A DNA stretch of 64,000 nt from Hofstenia miamia (taxonomy: Eukaryota > Xenacoelomorpha > Acoela): the NCBI GenBank assembly GCA_004352715.1, contig SCFE01000084.1:1770177-1834176 (forward strand), in the 5' to 3' direction. The notes under the pieces are model-generated. The model had not been told where the DNA came from, ran no database searches, and saw only the letters and a list, made by a program, of their open reading frames with translations. Shown here one piece after another: positions 12,011-23,224 of the stretch (positions are counted from its first letter, which is position 1; each line of letters begins with the position of its first letter). The translations under genes were made by a program, and so were the position numbers.

Positions 12011-12615
12011 TGTAAATCATGAAAGCAAGTATTGATTTTAATTTGTATATAAGTAAGGGTAATGATGTCATTTTTTATAAAACATGTTTAATTTGGATTT
12101 ATCAATTCCTCGCTTACATGTATTAAACTTTTTAGGTTACATTTAGGAACGGTTGTATTTACTTTGAAATGTAAAAGAATACTACTTAAATCTTTCAGGG
12201 ATGGCTCGATTATAGCTACGTTGGCAGATTCGCCCTTGAGATACGAGCAACTCCCCTTTATGATAGGAAATTCTCAACTTCATTTCAATACATCAAATCA
12301 GACTTTTGAATATACGATGCCAAAAATCGTGTAGGTTTTTACACTATATAAGAGTTGAGGAAATAAACATTTAATATTTGAGCATGAGATAGAAATAAAG
12401 ACTTCAAGAACTTCAGTGGTCTTCTTCATTAGACTATGGACTTCTGCGATATAGTTAGACATAAACGCGACACGATGCGAATTAAAAATATATTTGCACA
12501 TTTAAGAATGATCGAAAAATGATTGTCGGAAGGTGTCGCACGAGTAGTAGATTATTTCCATTTGCATTCATTAGAAAACACGCGTTTAGTTAAATTGGAA
12601 ATTCAAGACTTTATA

Positions 12616-12744
12616 ATGCCCACCAATTGTTGTATACCTCATTGCAAATATAGTTTTAATTTTGAATTTCAACGAGAAGAGAAACTCAATGTACTATGCA
12701 TAGATTTCCGTAAGATGATATTAATCCAAAATGGAAAATCTTGA
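12616..12744 (+). pseudogene. Possible THAP-type zinc-finger start, very weak
   Basis: From ATG 12616 the frame reads MPTNCCIPHCKYSFNFEF and stops after 42 codons. The opening CxxxC pattern is what the first half of a THAP domain looks like; THAP domains start P-like and TTAA-type transposases. The second half (conserved W, then CxxH) is absent. It may be a chance frame. Confidence 0.2.
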
Positions 12745-13000
12745 AAAGTTCTTGAAGTTTTTCTTTGAATTCACTCGCAAGTATTAGCAAGAATTTTCCA
12801 AAAAATTCGAAGAATCTTAAAAGGAATTTCCAAGAAATTCCAAAAATCAAATAAAATTTTGTAAATTCTTGGAATTTTCATAAATTTTTCGTTGACAAAA
12901 CGTGAAATTTAGCAAGAAATTTCCGAGATATTCCAAGCATCATAAAAAAATATGCAAGAAATTCCAAGAAGTTACCAAAAAATTAAACTGTAATTTAGAA
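12725..13000. repeat. Low-complexity region of AAATTCCAAGAA-like words
   Basis: AATTTCCAAGAAATTCC and its complement recur many times over about 270 bases without a clear period. No gene is seen. Confidence 0.4.
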
Positions 13001-13182
13001 ACAATGTACAGAACCAATGCTAATGCATGAAATCAGCAATATTTTATTTTCAACATTGGATTTTTCTAAGGTTATATTTTGGTAATAGCAGCATACAATA
13101 AATTCAATTGTTTCAGTCTACTTTTCGACAAAGTGCTGATATATGTTAGCAGCCATTTACATTTCTTAAATAGAAAATTATA

Positions 13183-13196
13183 TATGCATATATATG

Positions 13197-13231
<35 letters not shown>

Positions 13232-13300
13232 NNNNNNNNNNNNNNNNNNNNNNNNNNNNNNNNNNNNNNNNNNNNNNNNNNNTATATATATATATACATG
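13183..13300. repeat. TA microsatellite around a 51-N assembly gap
   Basis: A (TA)n tract from about 13190 runs into Ns at 13232-13282 and resumes to about 13296. The Ns are an assembly gap in the repeat. Open frames across it, reading poly(YI) or poly(X), are not genes. A GTGGCGTAG word follows at 13319, of a kind often found at MITE ends. Confidence 0.85.
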
Positions 13301-14514
13301 CGTGTGTATTGGTTGCAGTGGCGTAGAAAGCCAAAAATATAAAGGAGTGCACTACTAATTTAGAATTTAAACATATGCTGCAATTACGCATTTTTAGAAT
13401 TTATCTTAGTATTAATGATTTCAAGCAAATGCATTATAAATTAGCTGCTAAAATACATTTGAGTTTTTCTTAAATGATACTACATGTTTAATTGAAAAAC
13501 TAACATTTACAGATGAGAAAATTCCGAATCCACAGTTTTAGTTTCATTATGATCGTAATTGTGAAGATTAAGCAACCAAGCGTCCATTCCTCATTGTTGT
13601 CATCAAATCTGAATTTTGAAGCCTTACTGCAAAAAGCCCATTATGCACATTACTAGCAGAGTTGCGAGCATAGTTAATAAAAATTTAAAATTGCCCTTTC
13701 ATATTTTCTCAGAATGAGGACTATTTACGCAAAAAATCAATTAGTGGCGAATTCTATTGTTCTCCAAAAATGTTGATTACAAGTTCGATATCGTCAAAAA
13801 ATATATTTCCAATATATTATCAATAAGGCTGAACAATGGCTGAAAGCCTTAAAATGTAATATCTACGTTATTAATATTATTAATGGCGTCATTTTTCCTG
13901 TAACTCAATAACAATAACATGAAATATCGAATAGAGCAAAGAAAAAATCGTATTAATGAGAACGAATGCTTTGTAAAAAATTAGATCCTCTTCATTTCTA
14001 TATTTACCAGTATAATTATTGTAAGAACAGAACACAAGAGTTCAGCAAAAAGTTTCTTTGATTTCTGGCGGTTTTTCTAAACTCCAATAGAGATTGGCAC
14101 AAAAAGCATCCTTCAATTATATTTCTAATTTCATTAAGGACCTCAAGGTAGTTAAAAGAATACCCATATAAGAGTTTAATGCAATCCAATTTATGCTAAG
14201 TTCATTTTGCGTCTGAACAATATTTATGGTATCGATGCCATACTATTCAAGCCTTTTTTTCATAACACATGCATTCATTTACTTTGTATGTGATTTTTCA
14301 GTGTAATGGTTTTCCTTAAATGCAAAATTTTAAAATTAATTAACCGATAATTCCTGCCGTTATTAATTATATACCCATTAATCGGTTTCTTAAATGTGGA
14401 TTAATCAGATTTGTTTTAGTTCTAGATAAAATATGCAGGAAAAAATATTTAGTCACACTAATGCCACGTCTACAGCTGATTTCCAAGCTTTATAAAGATT
14501 GAAAGATAGGCTGC
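13300..14514. other. No feature recognised
   Basis: AT-rich sequence with no long frame and no recognisable protein motif, tandem repeat or inverted repeat. Confidence 0.4.
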
Positions 14515-15145
14515 TATTGTAGAATCATCACCCAGGCTCGGTGATTGCTCTTTTCAAATTTTGAAAGTGTAATATTTTGTCATTACTTAACATATATTCA
14601 TTGTTGTCTAGTACCTTTTTAATTGTGTTGGCCCTGACCATACCGTTTTTAACTTTCATACTTGATTAACATCATTTACTTTAATAGGTGTAAATGCATA
14701 AACTTTGTCACCTAATTTGTGCGTGTGTCCGTATATTTTTTTATTATAATTGCGCTCCTGTCTTGTCGCCGACTTTTTTGTGTTGTAGCACATCGTTTCG
14801 TGAATTGCTGTTATTTGCTGTTTGAGTTGTTTTACGAATTGGTTGTCTAACTTCTGTGAGTAGCTTGAGAATTGCATTGATAGTGGTGTCGCCGCCTCTC
14901 TCCCATACATCGCTTTGAATGGAGTTACTTTTGTCGTTGCGTGTACTGAAGTATTATTTTTCTTATTTGTCATGAATAATTCGATTGTAACGATCTTTTT
15001 CCTGTTGCGAGGGTTTAGTAATATCGTTTGTTGCCTAGATCCTTTTCGATTTTCATTCCAGTATTCAAGTGAAAAAATTTTTCCGTAAGTTAGGGAGTGA
15101 TTTAAATCCTCTATGCTTGCACCACAGCTAATCCGGTAATGAGGT
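14515..15145 (-). mobile_element. Internally deleted LTR retrotransposon, integrase tail, inverted copy 1
   Basis: On the minus strand this reads the 3' part of an integrase: TSVHATTKVTPFKAMYGREA, then RQERNYNKK and GDKVYAF (14656-14973), a stop, and after a frameshift KVLDNNEYMLSNDKILHFQNLKRA to about 14545. This resembles Ty3/gypsy-type integrase ends (VHxxTxxTPFxxMYGRE; GDKVxxF; a GPxxIxxVLxxxxYxL-like tail). Immediately after comes CCTGGGTGATGATTCTACA (14515-14533), the 3' end of the LTR seen at 34517-34536. Almost the whole downstream LTR is therefore missing. Positions 14656-15145 are the exact inverse of the copy at 34720-35212. The copy ends abruptly at the single N at 15146. Confidence 0.7.
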
Positions 15146-15146
15146 N

Positions 15147-15631
15147 GATGCTTTTATTGATAAAGTGCATAGCTCGTTTGTTACCAGGTCCCCACCCTAA
15201 GCTAAGTTTAGTTCAAAAATTACAAAGATATATTCTCAAAAACCAATGGAAACCAGCTAACATCACAAAGAAATTTTTCTGCCTCGATCACTTATCTCTC
15301 AAACACCATTTTCTGGACCTGAAGCAAAAAAAATTACTAAGATTAACAAAATAAAAAATTAGCCTAACTGGAAGCAATTTTGGTACTACGGTTTTTGGAA
15401 GAATACAGGGAGCAGGCGAACCACTAGCATCTTTACAACAACATTTTATACTCATCAACATCTTTATGTCTCTCAGTTACCAATATAATTGACTACCCAA
15501 GAAATCATTTATCCAAATAACTGATTACAACTTAATGTTAAAACTTATTATTTAAACAAGTTGTCTGAACCAAACCCCGATCCTGTCTACTTTGTAAATA
15601 AGTAATATTTTATTTTGTGACCTTGTGCATA
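15147..15631. other. Unassigned segment after a single-N join
   Basis: After the single N at 15146 the sequence no longer matches the second LTR-element copy. A short frame (LLPGPHPKLSLVQKL..., ending 15354) has no motif I can name. The segment ends where the inverted LTR begins at 15632. It may be a separately placed contig rather than the natural neighbour. Confidence 0.4.
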
Positions 15632-16084
15632 ATGTAGAATCATCACCCAGGCCAAGATGTGTACTAATTCTGTACTATTTAGAGATACCGAAATACAGTT
15701 TCTTTCAAGCGGGGTAATGTCTATCTAGGTTTAACTCTCGTTGTCTCATGTACACATTTTCTAATTATCCACACTAAACTATATTTAGCATCCATACGAT
15801 ATTAGAGTAACATGTAACAGCAGTAATTTAGGTAGCTGTATGAGAGAGACTCCAGTTAACAATGGGCTCGCTGCCCGAAGCAGTATCTGATCACCATCCG
15901 CCCAACTGCAGCAGAGTAAAGTTCCATCCATTGATCGACTCAGCTCATTCTCATTTAATCTAATTTTCTTATGTGTACCCTAACTATGTGACAATCAAGA
16001 GAGTGCAGACACTATTCGACTTAATAGCTCATTCTCATTTGTGTATCACTTTAATAGTATAATATTGCAACCGTTCATAGGCAC
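15632..16084 (-). repeat. Long terminal repeat, minus orientation
   Basis: Positions 15632-16084 are the inverse of 34075-34536 with about one visible mismatch (near 15731), so the two are nearly identical LTR copies. The 3' end on the minus strand is GGGTGATGATTCTACA, with the canonical terminal CA. The LTR probably extends further right, but its other end cannot be set because the partner is cut by an N gap. The bases beyond 15632 on the minus strand are not a primer-binding site, so this is a solo or 3' LTR, or a misplaced one. Confidence 0.75.
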
Positions 16085-18899
16085 TAACTGCTGATACAAA
16101 AAATCTAGTAAATATTTAACGCAGCAGTTTCCTACCCTACATATAATAGTAATGAACTCAACTACTAACTACTGACACTAGCTGCAACAAAACTAAAAAG
16201 AAGTTAAAAATATATATAACTACTAGCAGCTCCCTAATCTACGGTAACAACAAGAGATAAAATAACTTTAATATATACAAGGTCGTTTTCGGCATTATGG
16301 GTCTGATACAGTTAACAATTTGGATCTAAAATAAGATAGATAACAGTTAACATACCTAGGGTTGGCGATCTCGTTTTTCGAGTTTGTTACTATATGCAAC
16401 AAATGAAAGCAATCGATAGCCAACTAGGCAGCAAGTAAAAAACCCTAATACCTATCCGTAACTTAGATGCGTTGTATTGATCTAGGCAAAAACCATTTCT
16501 ATCCCTCACAACAGCCTCTTGATCGTTACAAGCATGAATCGCCTAGCTGCGCATTTGTATAAATAATCAAACCGAATAAAAGCAAGTAGGTAATAAGGAG
16601 TTTATTCTCCATCAACATTTCTCTCCTTGTTCTGCATATTTATAGTAATTTTTTACAAACATATTTATCATCAAACAAGTACCTGTCACCGTTTTTTGTT
16701 GCCAGTTGCAGAAAGTTCTGCGTTAATATGGCGATAGCAAAATCGACGTGGAGCTTTATCGTCCACATTTGATTTGTCAAAAGTTAAAGTGACAAGTAAT
16801 TATTTTTACACATTAGTTTCAAATTCAAATTACATGGCTTGGTTTCATGCTAATTCATCAAAACTCAAAATTAATAAAATCAATTAATCTATAATTCGAT
16901 CTTGTTCCCTTCTTTGTAGTTTTTTGCTTTTTTTAGTGGATTATGCTACACTATATTGATAGGCTTCTATATATTGATTGTCCAAGTTGGTAAATTAATA
17001 TGAGTATTTAGGAAAATAAATGGTATTATAAAGATACTATTTTTTCCGAATTGGGTCCATCCCATAAATGGCGTAAGTATCTGAGCGGAAGTGGGGCCTA
17101 AGTTTTCTGGCCATGTCGATGTCTGGCCCACCCCTTGAAGTAGTCTACTTTTCCTACAGATTAAAAATGCATTTTTTTTTCAAAATTTTTAATAATAAAA
17201 AAATTTATTGGAAACACAATTCCCGAAAATCCATTAAATTAGAACTAACTTGAAAAATATCGAAAGTGACAGAGTGTTGTTATGAGTCAATTTGAAAAAC
17301 CATAATTTCTTCTAGATTGACTATCTTAACACTTCGAAGAACACATTTGCCTACTTATTTTTTTCGAATCTAAATGTCAGATTTAGAGATATTGACTTCG
17401 ATGTTAAAGTAATTACTGCGTAAAACACTAATTTTACTTTTATAAATTTGATAGTGGTAAAAGCTCAATAATAAAATTTTAAATTGCTTAAGTGCACATA
17501 TTCCACAATCGAAAGTGGTCCATGATGCGCATGACTCTTATTTTGCAAATAGGTCATATTCCAGTCTTCCAAAACAATTAGTGAATAGTGTGGAATTGGA
17601 AGTATTACGAAGTATGTTTTTAGTTTGTGTTTTCAACTCAAGAATATTTGTTTTCAAATTCATTTTAGTTTCCCTTTGACGATTGAAGAATTACTGTTTG
17701 ATTTCAACCAAATCACAGGTCAGTCAATTGGACTTCTCAGCTTAATGTGACCGATAGTTGCAAAACCAGTGGATTGCGAGTCTACTTCAAACAGTAGTTG
17801 TAGTTACTGTCTGCTTCTTCTAAGTATGCAAAAAATTTGAATTTTTACAATACAAGTACAATAATATATTCCATGCAAGAAAGTAAATTGTACATCCGAA
17901 TATTAGTTTATAGCTTATCTAGTTTGTTTCAATGGGCCTCAAATCTTGTTGGACAATTATGTAATTCGTAATCTATAATTATTCATAATAACATAAATAG
18001 TGCTCCATAGTATAATTTTAAAATATATTCTTTAATTATTTTCACTCAGTTTTATACATCGGTTCTCAGTTCAGAAAAACGTGTTCAGTAAGTATGTAAT
18101 ATATGTACGCATTAAGCACTAAGCTATCATGGATGCTGGACATTCTTAATCATTTAACTTTTTCTGAGAATTTTTTTTATCTTTAGCAGGAAAGAAGTCA
18201 AATAAAAAATTTATTATAATAAATTTATGAGAAAAATGAGTATTATTGTGAAATTTGTAATTTCCTCAACTTAGATCTCAACTAAATGAAGCGTATTTTA
18301 GTTTGAAATCTCAACAAAATATGCTTCTGATGTCAAATTTAGACAAAGTAGTATAATTATTCATATATTTAATATAATATATGTATTTCATTTTGACATC
18401 AACAGATAATCCATTAACTTTTCATTATGAAAAATATAATACAAGACTTCTAGTGATTGCAAAAGAGAGGACATGCAAACAAACAGATAGTTCTAACCGC
18501 CCAGTTTCTGCTTTAGCAGAGGAAGTAAATAATAAGCAGGGAATTAGATGCATAGTGTCTACATCTTTGAAACTTTCAACATGTAGTCTGTACAAATTCT
18601 TTGACGATGCAACCGCATAGAAAAGCCAAGGTAAATAAAAATCGTAAGAATCTAAGAATTCAAAAATAAATTAAGAATAGCACCTAATCATGCAATATAT
18701 CAAAGTTTAAATTCAATGCTTCCTGTAAATAGAGAGGAGTGGTTTCCGCAAACAATGAATTTGATTAATTATTAAAATATTTTTGCAAAATATAACTGGG
18801 TTTGAATGTGGTAATGATAATTGTGCTAAACTACGGGTATCACTGATGTACGATTTGCGCTAATTAATGAAACACCCCCGTCATAATTTTTAATTAAGG
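16085..18899. other. No gene recognised; may include the rest of the LTR
   Basis: 16085-16650 may hold the remaining part of the LTR; it contains TATAAATAATC and AATAAAAGC on the plus strand. From 16650 to 18900 I see no repeat or gene. One open stretch (about 18405-18620, after a TTTGACATCAACAG acceptor-like sequence) could be an exon, but it has no motif to support it. Confidence 0.35.
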
Positions 18900-19775
18900 A
18901 TTTTTTAACGGTTAAAGGAAGTGTGATGTAATTTTGTTACCCCAAGAACAAATACAATAGGATTTTGAGCTCAATTCAAATTGGAAGAACCTGATACTTT
19001 TTTACTTTTGCACATTTTTTAAGTAGATTCTGTCTGCACAATATGGGAATCATCCTAACTTTGCTTACTAAGATTAAACAAATACATCAAATGTCTAAGT
19101 TTGAGGTAGCTTTGTTACCCAGAAAGAAATCAGCTTAAAACGTTTGCTTTAGGATGATTGCTAGTTTTTTATAGTAATACCATGCTTGAAAAACCCTAGC
19201 GTTATTATTTCATGAAAATTTTATTGATATTCAAAAACATCTAAAATTCTCACTCTTTTAGTCTTTGTTTGCTCTGATTTTTTGCATATATATTAAATGC
19301 AAATTCCTGGAGTCTTAAGCTTGATATAGCTTTTATCACAGATTGCCTTCTTCACATAGCAACTAAGATATGCAAAAAAATCATAGCATGCCAAAACCAA
19401 AAAAGAATTTCACAATATAGATTTTTTTGAGTACAAACAAAATTAATATTAATAAAATTTCCATGAAATTATAGCATTAGGGTTCTTCAAGCATGGCATT
19501 TCTATAACAAACTAGCAATCATTCTAAGGCAAGAGTTTTAAGATGATTTCTATTGGGGTAACTGTGTTACCCCAAACTTAGACTATTGATGTTTTTGTTG
19601 AATCTTGGTAAGCAAAGTTAGGATGATTCCCGTATTTTGCAGACAAAAACAACTTAAAAATGTGGAAAAGTCACAAAATATCAGGTTCTTCCTCCTTGAT
19701 TTGAGCTCAAATCCTATTCTAGTTGTTCTTGGTGTACAAAATTACCCCAAGCTTAGTTTAACCGTTAATAAAGTT
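18900..19775. mobile_element. Large inverted-repeat (foldback) element, about 0.88 kb
   Basis: The left arm (about 18905-19250) and right arm (about 19430-19772) are inverted copies of roughly 340 bases at about 80 per cent by eye. Matched landmarks include TTAACGGTTAAA at both tips, GAAGAACCTGATA, GGAATCATCCTAACTTTGCTTA, ATGATTGCTAGTTT and CATGCTTGAA. The central spacer is about 180 bases. GGGGTAAC...GTTACCCC hairpins sit within the arms. No coding frame is credible: the 63-codon frame at 19605-19796 lies inside an arm. Confidence 0.75.
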
Positions 19776-20003
19776 TCGAGCACAATTGACAATTAAAGTT
19801 CATTATATTTTGATTTCCGATTATAACTATGCGCACCGATTTCCCACGGTAGCACGGGTACCTACACCTCACGCACGGTAGTATTAACTTTTCCACAAGC
19901 TTAAGAATAAGAATATGAATAAGAAAGTCATTATTTAATAAGGTTTGGCAATTGGAGAATTCATGACTTATTGAATAGCGTCATAAAAAATAGAAAATGA
20001 TAT

Positions 20004-20560
20004 TTACAGTCGAATTAAGCATGTGTAGGTTGCGGCATTATTACAATGTAATTTGTTACGTGAAATAATGTAATCACTATTACAATATTTAAATACTAGA
20101 AAGATTTTCTGGATACATATTTTTCTTAGTAAAAAAGTTTTTAACTGCTTTTTAAAAGACTTAAAATTATTGTTATTTTTAACAAATTTTTGAAAGATGT
20201 TCAAGTTGCTATTAATAAGTGAGCGTTTCAAAATATTTTCATGAAATTTAATGCAAGCAAATTTTGTCGATCTTTTTCCGACATTGACGTTAAAGTTCGG
20301 AAACTTAATTAAATTGTAAGGCGGTAAATAATTAATTATTATTATTAGGAATGATTAGCTGTCTTGGGAGAAGTGTAGTTGCAATAATGCAATCTTTCGT
20401 TTTGCTAGAGTTTTTTTGACACACTTTCAGAGCCCATTTAAACTGGGTTTCAAGCTTTTTTAGAAGGGAACCATTTAGATTTGTGAAAAGCACATTAGCT
20501 TAGCTGAGAACATTGTGATCACTGCAGCGGAAGGAAATTCGTCGCATTGTCATCCATATA
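20004..20560 (-). pseudogene. 3' end of a non-LTR retrotransposon reverse transcriptase
   Basis: On the minus strand 20560 to 20340 reads a region like LLKKLETQFKWALKVCQ, and 20330 to 20004 reads PPYNLIKFPNFNVNVGKRSTKFA, then FHENILKRSLI and FKSFKKQLKTFLL. This is the usual C-terminal pattern of CR1/jockey-type polymerases: a region with N...VP...G..S, a short helix, then FKxxLKxxLL. There is no catalytic core here. The frame is interrupted and the element is 5' truncated. Confidence 0.55.
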
Positions 20561-20667
20561 CAGTTTGTGTTCTACCAATGATTTACAAGAAATATATTTT
20601 TGCTTAGAGAAGATTTTTAAATGGTTTTTATAGGATTATATTTTTCAATGTCATCAGGCTATTCAAT

Positions 20668-21110
20668 ATGACGAGTTATTTTGGAATGAGAATCGACCTA
20701 GAAATTATTAAATTTAAAGAATTAGGTAACTTCAATTTTCCTAAAATTCCTTTATCAGAACATAGTCCATCAAATAGTAAGTCAACGTGGCAATTTAGGT
20801 TTTCTACATTAAAAGAATTACAAACTGTTGTTCCAAAATTAGACGTTAATAAATCTTCAGATTTGACTCATTTTCCTTTCCTTAAAACTAAGAATTTTTG
20901 TTCATATATTTGGCGAACACTTATCATTTGCAATTAATCAATCCATAGTTGAAAACGAATTTCAAGAGATATTGAAAAAATTAGATACAACATCTTTACA
21001 TAAAAATGGAGATCCCATTCTTGCGAAAAATTATAGGCAAATCTCAATAATGCAATTATGTCAATTACTGAGAAAATATCCTGAAGTAATCCCAATTTTT
21101 GTCCAGTTGC
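20668..21110 (+). pseudogene. N-terminal reverse transcriptase fragment of a non-LTR retrotransposon
   Basis: The frame reads VVPKLDVNKSSDLTHFPFLKTKNFC, corresponding to the LxxxKSSGxDxIxxxFLK motif just before the fingers of non-LTR reverse transcriptases. A shifted frame then reads SLHKNGDPILAKNYRQISIMQL, corresponding to PIFKKGDxxxxxNYRPISIL. The core with the catalytic aspartates is missing, and at least one frameshift is present near 20930. It lies head-to-head with the opposite-strand fragment at 20004-20560. Confidence 0.6.
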
Positions 21111-21256
21111 ATATAATTTTTAAATTTTGGAGATTTAATATAAGAATTTAGTTACTTATGAGTTTTGTCATTCACTCAGTCTTTATTTGACCGATTTTAG
21201 ACCGATTCAAACCCGCCGGTCATACAATACTGATCCGACCCTACCCGATCTGTGCC

Positions 21257-22625
21257 GGTTCATTTAGATAGAAAATGAAATATATTCGTTTTCGAATATT
21301 GGGAGTCACTTGCTTCTATGAGAATGTGCTTTACTTGAAGTATCATATGACTTTCTTGGAACATAAAAAAATCAAGTGCAAAGCACATTTTGTGTATACA
21401 CAGTCTAATATTTGCCTGAAATTTTGATAATGTTACTATACATGTTGAGCTATTACGAGTAATTGGGCTTTTCACCAAATTGTAGCCAATGCCTTACCTC
21501 TTCTGTCTAAGTTTCTTTATAAATGATAAAAAATATATTATCTTATATCTACATGGACAAACATAATTTATGACGCTAATAAAAAATTAATTTTTAGTGG
21601 TATAGTCAACGCTCTTGTAATCTCATGCTTTCTTCAAGTGATTAGTCCTACTCCGAGGGCAATTATGTCACTGTTAATTCGACATGGTTATCTGAACATT
21701 CCAACGGACTCATATGCAGTGATAATAAGTTCATTTCTTCTCACATCTCATTCTTTTAACTCATACTTATTCATGATGTCATGGCCGAAGTTGAAGAAGA
21801 AATACAAGAAACTATTTGTATATTTATACAATCTTAAGTATTCATATTCAATTTATTTATTTAATATCTTGTATTAATTATTTAGACGAATTTATTTATT
21901 TTTTGTAGTACTAAATTTTTACTCTTTGTTATAAATAATTAATTACGAAAAATGATACAGCTGAGAAAACTGAACGCAGTATTGAAAATTTTATCCTAAT
22001 TTTATAAGCAAACCTTGATTTTTATTAACTTATTCTCAAGCTGTCTACAACAGGTAAATTACATTGTGGCGTTTCATTCTTAATTTGGATGCACCCTCAG
22101 AAATGCTATTTCCTATTCTGAAAAAGGATATTGATTTAGTGAGGTGCTTTGAAGAACAGAATTATTCATAGATCCCCAATCAAAAATAGAAGGTTGTGTC
22201 TCCCTCTTAAAGCTGATTCGAGATACAAACCACAAATTGAAAAGTCGTGCTGGAACCTCTCTTCTTCCAACGGAGTCACAATAGTTCTATCGAGCCTTAA
22301 TAATGTTTGCATATCCATATGTTAAGATTGCTCAAAAAAGGTGGAAACTTGTCTTTATTATTTGGTCCAGTCCGGCCCACAGCCCACATTTGGCTTAGCT
22401 TATTCTGCAGTCGACATTCTTCAATTTATCCAACAATCTGTATGATACCAAAAACAGGAACAAAAAAAATATAGAAAGTGTATGGAAGAGCAATAAATCA
22501 ATTTTAACTGCGTTTATTGAATATAAGCTGGAATATATATTGAAATTATTAAGAAATGATATTTTGCAACTGAAGAACGCACCTGATCCCGCAGTGCATT
22601 TATTTTAGCCTACTAATGTGAAATG
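21257..22625 (+). pseudogene. Partial duplicate of the receptor gene (copy A: intron 3 tail, exon 4, 3' flank)
   Basis: This segment aligns with 41610-42840 plus 44104-44250 of the complete receptor gene: the end of intron 3, the acceptor TTTTTAG ending at 21597, exon 4 from 21598, and about 750 bases of 3' flank. The exon reads SGIVNALVISCFLQVISPTPR, then FNSYLFMMSWPKLKKKY, the sixth and seventh transmembrane segments. One T is missing from the run after CTATTT, so the frame shifts and runs to a new stop at 21877, replacing the CIFIQS ending by about 20 other residues. No exon 1-3 relatives lie upstream; the left breakpoint is near 21257. It cannot make a receptor alone. Confidence 0.75.
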
Positions 22626-22630
22626 GAATT

Positions 22631-22862
22631 TAAGTTTCTTTATAAATGATAAAAAATATATTATCTTATATCTACATGGACAAACATAATTTATGACGCT
22701 AATAAAAAATTAATTTTTAGTGGTATAGTCAACGCTCTTGTAATTTCATGCTTTCTTCAAGTTATTAGTCCTACTCCGAGGGCAATTATGTCACTGTTAA
22801 TTCGACATGGTTATCTTAACATTCCAACGGACTCATTTGCAGTGATAATAAGTTCATTTCTT
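22631..22862 (+). pseudogene. Second partial receptor copy (copy B), cut by a single-N join
   Basis: It nearly repeats 21507-21740: the intron 3 end, the acceptor ending at 22720 and exon 4 from 22721, with a handful of substitutions. It stops in mid-exon at the single N (22863). It may be a true tandem copy, or the same locus from another haplotype placed here by a wrong join. Confidence 0.65.
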
Positions 22863-22863
22863 N

Positions 22864-22921
22864 ACATTGAACGTTTCGATTATATTATATAATCATCATC
22901 ATCAGCAAATAATTTGCGGCA
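22864..22921 (-). ncRNA. Penelope-like element end with a hammerhead-like core
   Basis: On the minus strand the sequence after the reading frame contains CTGATGA, a self-complementary ATTATATAATATAAT segment, then CGAAACG. CUGAUGA, a helix and GAAA form the conserved core of hammerhead ribozymes, which are known from the terminal repeats of Penelope-like elements. Here one strand of helix II is preceded by extra TGA triplets and does not close cleanly against the C before GAAA. The cleavage site would fall at or beyond the N at 22863. I take it as a decayed or variant motif. Confidence 0.35.
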
Positions 22922-23224
22922 AAAATATTTTACAATATATAAACTACACTAAAACTATAAAATGAAATCTAAAATAAATATAAATACTTAGTTGGATTAA
23001 TCTGTTTATTTAATAACTTTGTTTTGTGGATGTTGGTAATTTCAATGGCTTCTGCAATTTTTGAATATTTTGTTCTTCTAATGATCTTAAAATTTTCAAT
23101 ATTGATATTATGAATGTGATTAAAAATTTCTGATGTTAAATGGCCATTTATGTGCTCTTTGATTCGCGTATCAAAATGACAGATGGTTTCACCGATGTAT
23201 GATTTCTTACAATCATCACAAGTA

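Noticed and set aside
13079-13391. Small frames on both strands around 13.2 kb
   Set aside because: They run through the TA tract and a 51-N gap.
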